64,000 bases of DNA from Trichomonas vaginalis G3 (taxonomy: Eukaryota > Parabasalia > Trichomonadida > Trichomonadidae): positions 4,906,252-4,970,251 of the forward strand of contig NC_067207.1 in NCBI RefSeq assembly GCF_026262505.1, given 5' to 3'. Below are positions 60,550-64,000 of this stretch, piece after piece. Made by a program: the position numbers and the translations under genes. Position 1 is the stretch's first letter. Each line of letters begins with the position of its first letter. Below the pieces are notes generated by a model that made no database searches, was not told the origin of the DNA, and saw only the letters and a list, made by a program, of their open reading frames with translations.

Positions 60550-62160
60550 ATGTACGCCGCTCAGAATATAACGCCAACAGTTTTGGATGCCATGAACGGA
60601 AATGTTTCCGAATGGTATAACGAATGCGACAATGCCATTAGAAGGTCAGAAATAGTTCCTGGAACTTACGAATATACAACTGCTGTTTCTTATGGAAACG
60701 TAGGTGAGTTTGGAGAAGGTTCTTCAACAACAGTAGATATTGCTTGCGACAGGTTTCATATTATTTCTATTGACAACTCATTCTTATACGTGGAACAAGA
60801 CATTGAAATAAAACCTTCTGCCAAGTTGTCTGACAAGAAAGGTTGCAATGGAATTTTCTATGTCGGATACCAATATGCTCCAGAAGTTTTCATGGGATAT
60901 AAGATATATTCTAACTCTGACTTAGTTCAAACAGTAACATGGGCAAACTATGAATGGTTCGCTTTGAGAAACTCAGTACAACCACAAGCTAGAGAACAAA
61001 CAGACCAGTATGCAAATATTGAGAAAATAAGAAGACTTGACCCTAACGTTCCAGGAGTTTATGTTAACCTTTCTGGTTCAGATGGAACTGCTGCCACTAA
61101 AGTAAAACTGAAACTTAGAGTTCCTTTGTCATCTTTCCTCATCTTCAGGTTTTTAAGATACTTGCCAAACTGGGCAGGAAAAATTTCTATCGAACTTACT
61201 CCAAGCAAAAATAACTTAGTCATTGCACCAACACAAGACCCATTCACTATTACAGACGTAAAGGGAACAAATCAAACGTCATTCGCCGAATTTTGCAAAG
61301 ACAAAGTTGACTTAGACTTTGGTTTCTCAAACTTCAACAATGAAGTAAACTATTATTTCAATGCTGCTGGAACTGCTTGGGACCCAGTTAAGTTTACATG
61401 CGAAAAATTTGAATGCAAGAGAATAGAAAGCAGACTTGCAGTCTATATGTTGGACCCAGATATTTCAAATGCTTTAGCTGCCAAATATATTGCAGTTCCA
61501 CTTATGTTCCCTATACACCAAATATCTGTCAAAGACTTTGCAGGTGAAGTTGGAAACCAAAATCCAGGAGCCGCAGGTGCAAGAACAGATATTGCTTTAA
61601 CAACTGCAATGAAACATGCAGATACTATGTTTGTACTGTTCAGACGAACTATAAATGACTATTCTTGTTTCTACAACCCCGGTATTAAATATCATATAAA
61701 CATAGATGGCAAATATTATCCAAGAGAAGAATATTCTACAGTTGAGGATATGAGGTCATACAACTTGACATTAGATGCTATGAACTTTAACAACAACTTC
61801 ACAACAACCATTAACCCTGAAATGCAAAGTTCTATTATGCCATATGTGAAAGTATGGACTCATACAGGAGGTCAAAAAACTCAATATACAAATGGAGACC
61901 GTTCAAACTTTTGGCTTGGCATTCCATTTGCTGACTCAGAAGACTTTATGGGTGGTATTTCAACTGTTGGTACAGTTCAAATACAATATACTGGTGACAG
62001 AGACGGTCCAGATGAATTGAAAGCAAAGAAGTTTACAAAACCAATAGCACTTTTCACGGAAGATGCTCTTTTGAAGATTCGTTCGATGAAACCTGTTGGG
62101 GCTCCTCAGATTGGCATAACGACAGCTTCCATCGAGCAGATTTTGGCAGCAGGTCAGTAA
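60550..62160 (+). CDS. major capsid protein, family I (I-b)
   Basis: One open frame of 536 codons starting MYAAQNITPTVLDAMNGN. Beta-rich; conserved stretches include FLIFRFLRYLPNWAGKISIE and MFVLFRRTINDYSCFYNPG. Size and place fit a double jelly-roll capsid protein; there is no clear sequence match to family II, so this rests on context. It appears whole. Confidence 0.78.
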   Translation: MYAAQNITPTVLDAMNGNVSEWYNECDNAIRRSEIVPGTYEYTTAVSYGNVGEFGEGSSTTVDIACDRFHIISIDNSFLYVEQDIEIKPSAKLSDKKGCNGIFYVGYQYAPEVFMGYKIYSNSDLVQTVTWANYEWFALRNSVQPQAREQTDQYANIEKIRRLDPNVPGVYVNLSGSDGTAATKVKLKLRVPLSSFLIFRFLRYLPNWAGKISIELTPSKNNLVIAPTQDPFTITDVKGTNQTSFAEFCKDKVDLDFGFSNFNNEVNYYFNAAGTAWDPVKFTCEKFECKRIESRLAVYMLDPDISNALAAKYIAVPLMFPIHQISVKDFAGEVGNQNPGAAGARTDIALTTAMKHADTMFVLFRRTINDYSCFYNPGIKYHINIDGKYYPREEYSTVEDMRSYNLTLDAMNFNNNFTTTINPEMQSSIMPYVKVWTHTGGQKTQYTNGDRSNFWLGIPFADSEDFMGGISTVGTVQIQYTGDRDGPDELKAKKFTKPIALFTEDALLKIRSMKPVGAPQIGITTASIEQILAAGQ

Positions 62161-62473
62161 GTTGTTCTTGAACTGACTTCTCTCCGTCAAATATTGACAG
62201 TACGCCAGTTTTGACATAATATTGTATTATAAACTTTTCTTTAGTAATATCGGTCAGTTTTGAAGTTATATTTTTGTCTGCTTCAAGAACTTTCACCATT
62301 TCAGTTATACCAACTTTCTTTGCTTTATGAAAATATTTTGGTTCAGCAAAGACTGCTATTCTATAACATTTACCATTGTTTGTATAAAGAACTATTCTGT
62401 CAATGTATTTGTATTGTTTGTGTGTGTAAACTTTGTTCTGCTTCAATTCGAAGAGATACTCGAATACGTCCAT
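62054..62473 (-). CDS. unidentified opposed protein, 139 codons (I-b)
   Basis: One open frame starting MDVFEYLFELKQNKVYTHKQ, overlapping the capsid 3' end by 107 bases on the other strand. It contains FAEPKYFHKAKKVGITEMVK and YYVKTGVLSIFDG. It is divergent from the SCCG gene, with 18 bases between starts. No family is recognised. Confidence 0.55.
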   Translation of the reverse strand: MDVFEYLFELKQNKVYTHKQYKYIDRIVLYTNNGKCYRIAVFAEPKYFHKAKKVGITEMVKVLEADKNITSKLTDITKEKFIIQYYVKTGVLSIFDGEKSVQEQLTDLLPKSARWKLSLCQSEEPQQVSSNESSKEHLP

Positions 62474-62491
62474 CTTTTTATTCTAAGTAAA

Positions 62492-63073
62492 ATGTCATTT
62501 CCGAAAAATAGAAGCGTAAGTGTTTCAAAAGGTTTAATGGCGGTGGCAGATGTGAAGTTAAATTCACCAACTCAAACAAACAGTCAAAGTGTTGTTGTCA
62601 ATGTCAAAGAAAGAGATGTTGAAGTGGGGAAACCATACGAGGACGAAGATGGTATAACAATTGTTCCTGTAAAAGAACAACCAACATATCCTGAAGTTAG
62701 CAGAGACTTAAGTTCTGTTGCAGATATTCGAAACGACTACCAACAACTTAAAGACAAACTTCAAACTCAGGAGAAGATTTGTCAAGCTTTAAGTATAATG
62801 TTAAACTTGGTCGAACACAACCCTGTAAAAGTGAACTCATATGTCATTGCACCTCATGAAGTTTTGAAAGAACTATTGAAACTTTTGACAGAGGCAGACG
62901 ATATAAACATCAAAGAAATAGAACCCGACATTAGTTGCTGTGGTGTTTCATATAATGTCATTGACAAGATATACGTTATGAAAGGAGGTGAAACGTTGAA
63001 CTTAAAGTATAGTTTCCCAGACGTCATAAAAATATTTGACGACCACAACATTTCATTAAAATTTATTTGCTAA
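62492..63073 (+). CDS. SCCG protein, family I (I-b)
   Basis: One open frame of 193 codons; start MSFPKNRSVSVSKGLM chosen because it follows TTTTTATTCTAAGTAAAATG and matches I-a. An acidic/proline middle is followed by a C-terminal domain with DISCCGVSYNVI, aligning with VSCCGTVAKINPI of family II. Probable conserved minor structural protein. It appears whole. Confidence 0.72.
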   Translation: MSFPKNRSVSVSKGLMAVADVKLNSPTQTNSQSVVVNVKERDVEVGKPYEDEDGITIVPVKEQPTYPEVSRDLSSVADIRNDYQQLKDKLQTQEKICQALSIMLNLVEHNPVKVNSYVIAPHEVLKELLKLLTEADDINIKEIEPDISCCGVSYNVIDKIYVMKGGETLNLKYSFPDVIKIFDDHNISLKFIC

Positions 63074-63079
63074 GTAAAA

Positions 63080-63310
63080 ATGTCAAAACTTCTTGAAAGA
63101 TGTTTGAAGAAAAATAATATAGACTTTATTTCATGTAAAGGACTTTACACACTTTTGAACGATATGAAAGACCCTGTTTTGTTTGTTCGTGTAGACAAAG
63201 GAAAGTTCTATGTCTTTACAAAATATTTGAACTTCTTAGACAGAGAACTTCAAGAAACGCCATGTGAAAGTTTAGATGAAGTTCTTCTCCACTTTCAGAA
63301 AAACTTTTAA
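63080..63310 (+). CDS. small hypothetical protein, 76 codons (I-b)
   Basis: Open frame starting MSKLLERCLKKNNIDFISCK, with VRVDKGKFYVFTKYLNFLDR. Lies between SCCG gene and penton candidate, as in I-a. It appears whole. Confidence 0.6.
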   Translation: MSKLLERCLKKNNIDFISCKGLYTLLNDMKDPVLFVRVDKGKFYVFTKYLNFLDRELQETPCESLDEVLLHFQKNF

Positions 63311-63320
63311 ATATATATAA

Positions 63321-64000
63321 ATGGCAGAAGATATAATGGTTTATACTATTACGACTAAAAACCCTGAGTCATATAATTCTATAACAACAAACTTACAAAG
63401 TCCTCAAGGACGATATTGTAAACTAACCTTAAACACAATGACGACTAAAGCCTGTTTTGCTCTTTTGACACCAGAAGACTTTATTGTTGTGAATGGTAAA
63501 AAATACTCCTTTGAAGATACTTACTCAGATATACCACCAACAGGTTTTGTTGACTTATTTAATACTTTAAGTACAGGTGTAACATGTGCTGCAACTAGAG
63601 CAGGTTTCATTATGTTTGGATGTCCGACTGAGTTTACTATAAACGATATGAGCTATAATACAAAACTTATTTCTGGTTTTTACTACCAACAGTTTCCTAT
63701 AACAGGAAAAGGTGTCATACAAGGAATGTCTATTCCATTGACATTAAGCACACCAATCTTATATATTGTTTCAAACTTAGGTTCAAAGTGTTATTCGAAT
63801 GTCGACAGAAACTATTATGACCAAAAGATACTTATGCGTATAAACAATACTTTCTCTGCTGGTTTGCCTATTGTTCATTCGAATGCAGAATTTTCAACCT
63901 TAGTGAACTCAAACACTTTGGCAAGTATAACGTTGACATTAGTTGACGCAAACTTTGTTCCTGTAAAACTTTTATGTCCTATGTATTTGTCAATGACGGC
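63321..64000 (+). CDS. penton (minor capsid) candidate, family I (I-b), cut by window edge
   Basis: Starts MAEDIMVYTITTKNPESYNS and stays open for 226 codons to the window end. Conserved segments are FVDLFNTLSTGVTCAATRAG, ISGFYYQQFPITGKG and LASITLTLVDANFVPVKLL. The last fits the penton end pattern. The 3' end is not visible. Confidence 0.65.
   Translation, partial: MAEDIMVYTITTKNPESYNSITTNLQSPQGRYCKLTLNTMTTKACFALLTPEDFIVVNGKKYSFEDTYSDIPPTGFVDLFNTLSTGVTCAATRAGFIMFGCPTEFTINDMSYNTKLISGFYYQQFPITGKGVIQGMSIPLTLSTPILYIVSNLGSKCYSNVDRNYYDQKILMRINNTFSAGLPIVHSNAEFSTLVNSNTLASITLTLVDANFVPVKLLCPMYLSMT

Larger units (their letters stand above)
56849..64000 (+). mobile_element. Polinton/Maverick family I, copy I-b (left part)
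   Basis: Starts with the same terminal repeat as I-a, inserted in the satellite, and runs off the right edge. It carries the large structural gene, major capsid, opposed gene, SCCG protein, small protein and penton candidate, nearly identical to 9447-16240. It lacks the long subterminal repeats of I-a. Recent; broken, with two or three breaks in view. Confidence 0.9.

Noticed and set aside
1-64000. LTR retrotransposon or retrovirus
   Set aside because: Integrases are present, but there is no reverse transcriptase, gag or LTR; the polymerase, capsid and terminal inverted repeats are those of Polintons.

Overview
The window is AT-rich eukaryotic DNA made almost entirely of large virus-like DNA transposons of the Polinton/Maverick class. 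The best-fitting host is Trichomonas vaginalis or a close relative. This is inferred from the density of Mavericks, the KilA-N and phage-collar genes they carry, and scraps of an ankyrin-repeat gene. No rRNA, convincing tRNA or intact host gene was seen. All Polinton material is treated here as fossil: parts are given as spans and marked whole or broken.

Two unrelated Polinton families occur, two copies each. Copy II-a (1-8642, continuing at 34122-34312, minus orientation, cut by the left window edge) carries fibre, penton candidate, SCCG protein, minor structural protein, ATPase and major capsid protein. Copy I-a (8643-34121, about 25 kb with inverted terminal repeats) sits inside the end of II-a. 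Copy II-b (about 34313-54258, plus orientation) is the best preserved. It holds capsid genes, ATPase, fibre, a KilA-N gene, primase-helicase, integrase and protein-primed family B DNA polymerase. A 37-bp satellite with three ankyrin scraps fills 54259-56848. Copy I-b (56849 to the right edge) repeats the left third of I-a. Within each family the two copies are very similar, so insertion looks recent on the host's time scale. Breaks: I-a about twenty; II-a about six to eight in view; II-b about eight to ten; I-b two or three in view.

In both families a virion half (major capsid, penton candidate, minor proteins, packaging ATPase, fibre) is joined to a replication and integration half (primase-helicase, polymerase, integrase). 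Between or beside them lie accessory genes: KilA-N proteins, a GIY-YIG-type nuclease, an HNH nuclease and a Dam-like adenine methyltransferase. The families share little overall, but the fibre tip and one KilA-N gene are nearly identical in DNA between them, which points to module exchange.

The most unusual observations are four. First, two 27-nt in-frame inserts in II-a, absent from II-b, share one architecture: A, an 11-nt hairpin, two bases, then a 13-nt hairpin. Second, short pieces of KilA-N genes, several built around hairpins, lie scattered among palindromic repeat cassettes in I-a. Third, inverted arrays of three 116-bp repeats flank the primase-helicase of II-b. Fourth, a 365-bp insert is flanked by 90-bp direct repeats.
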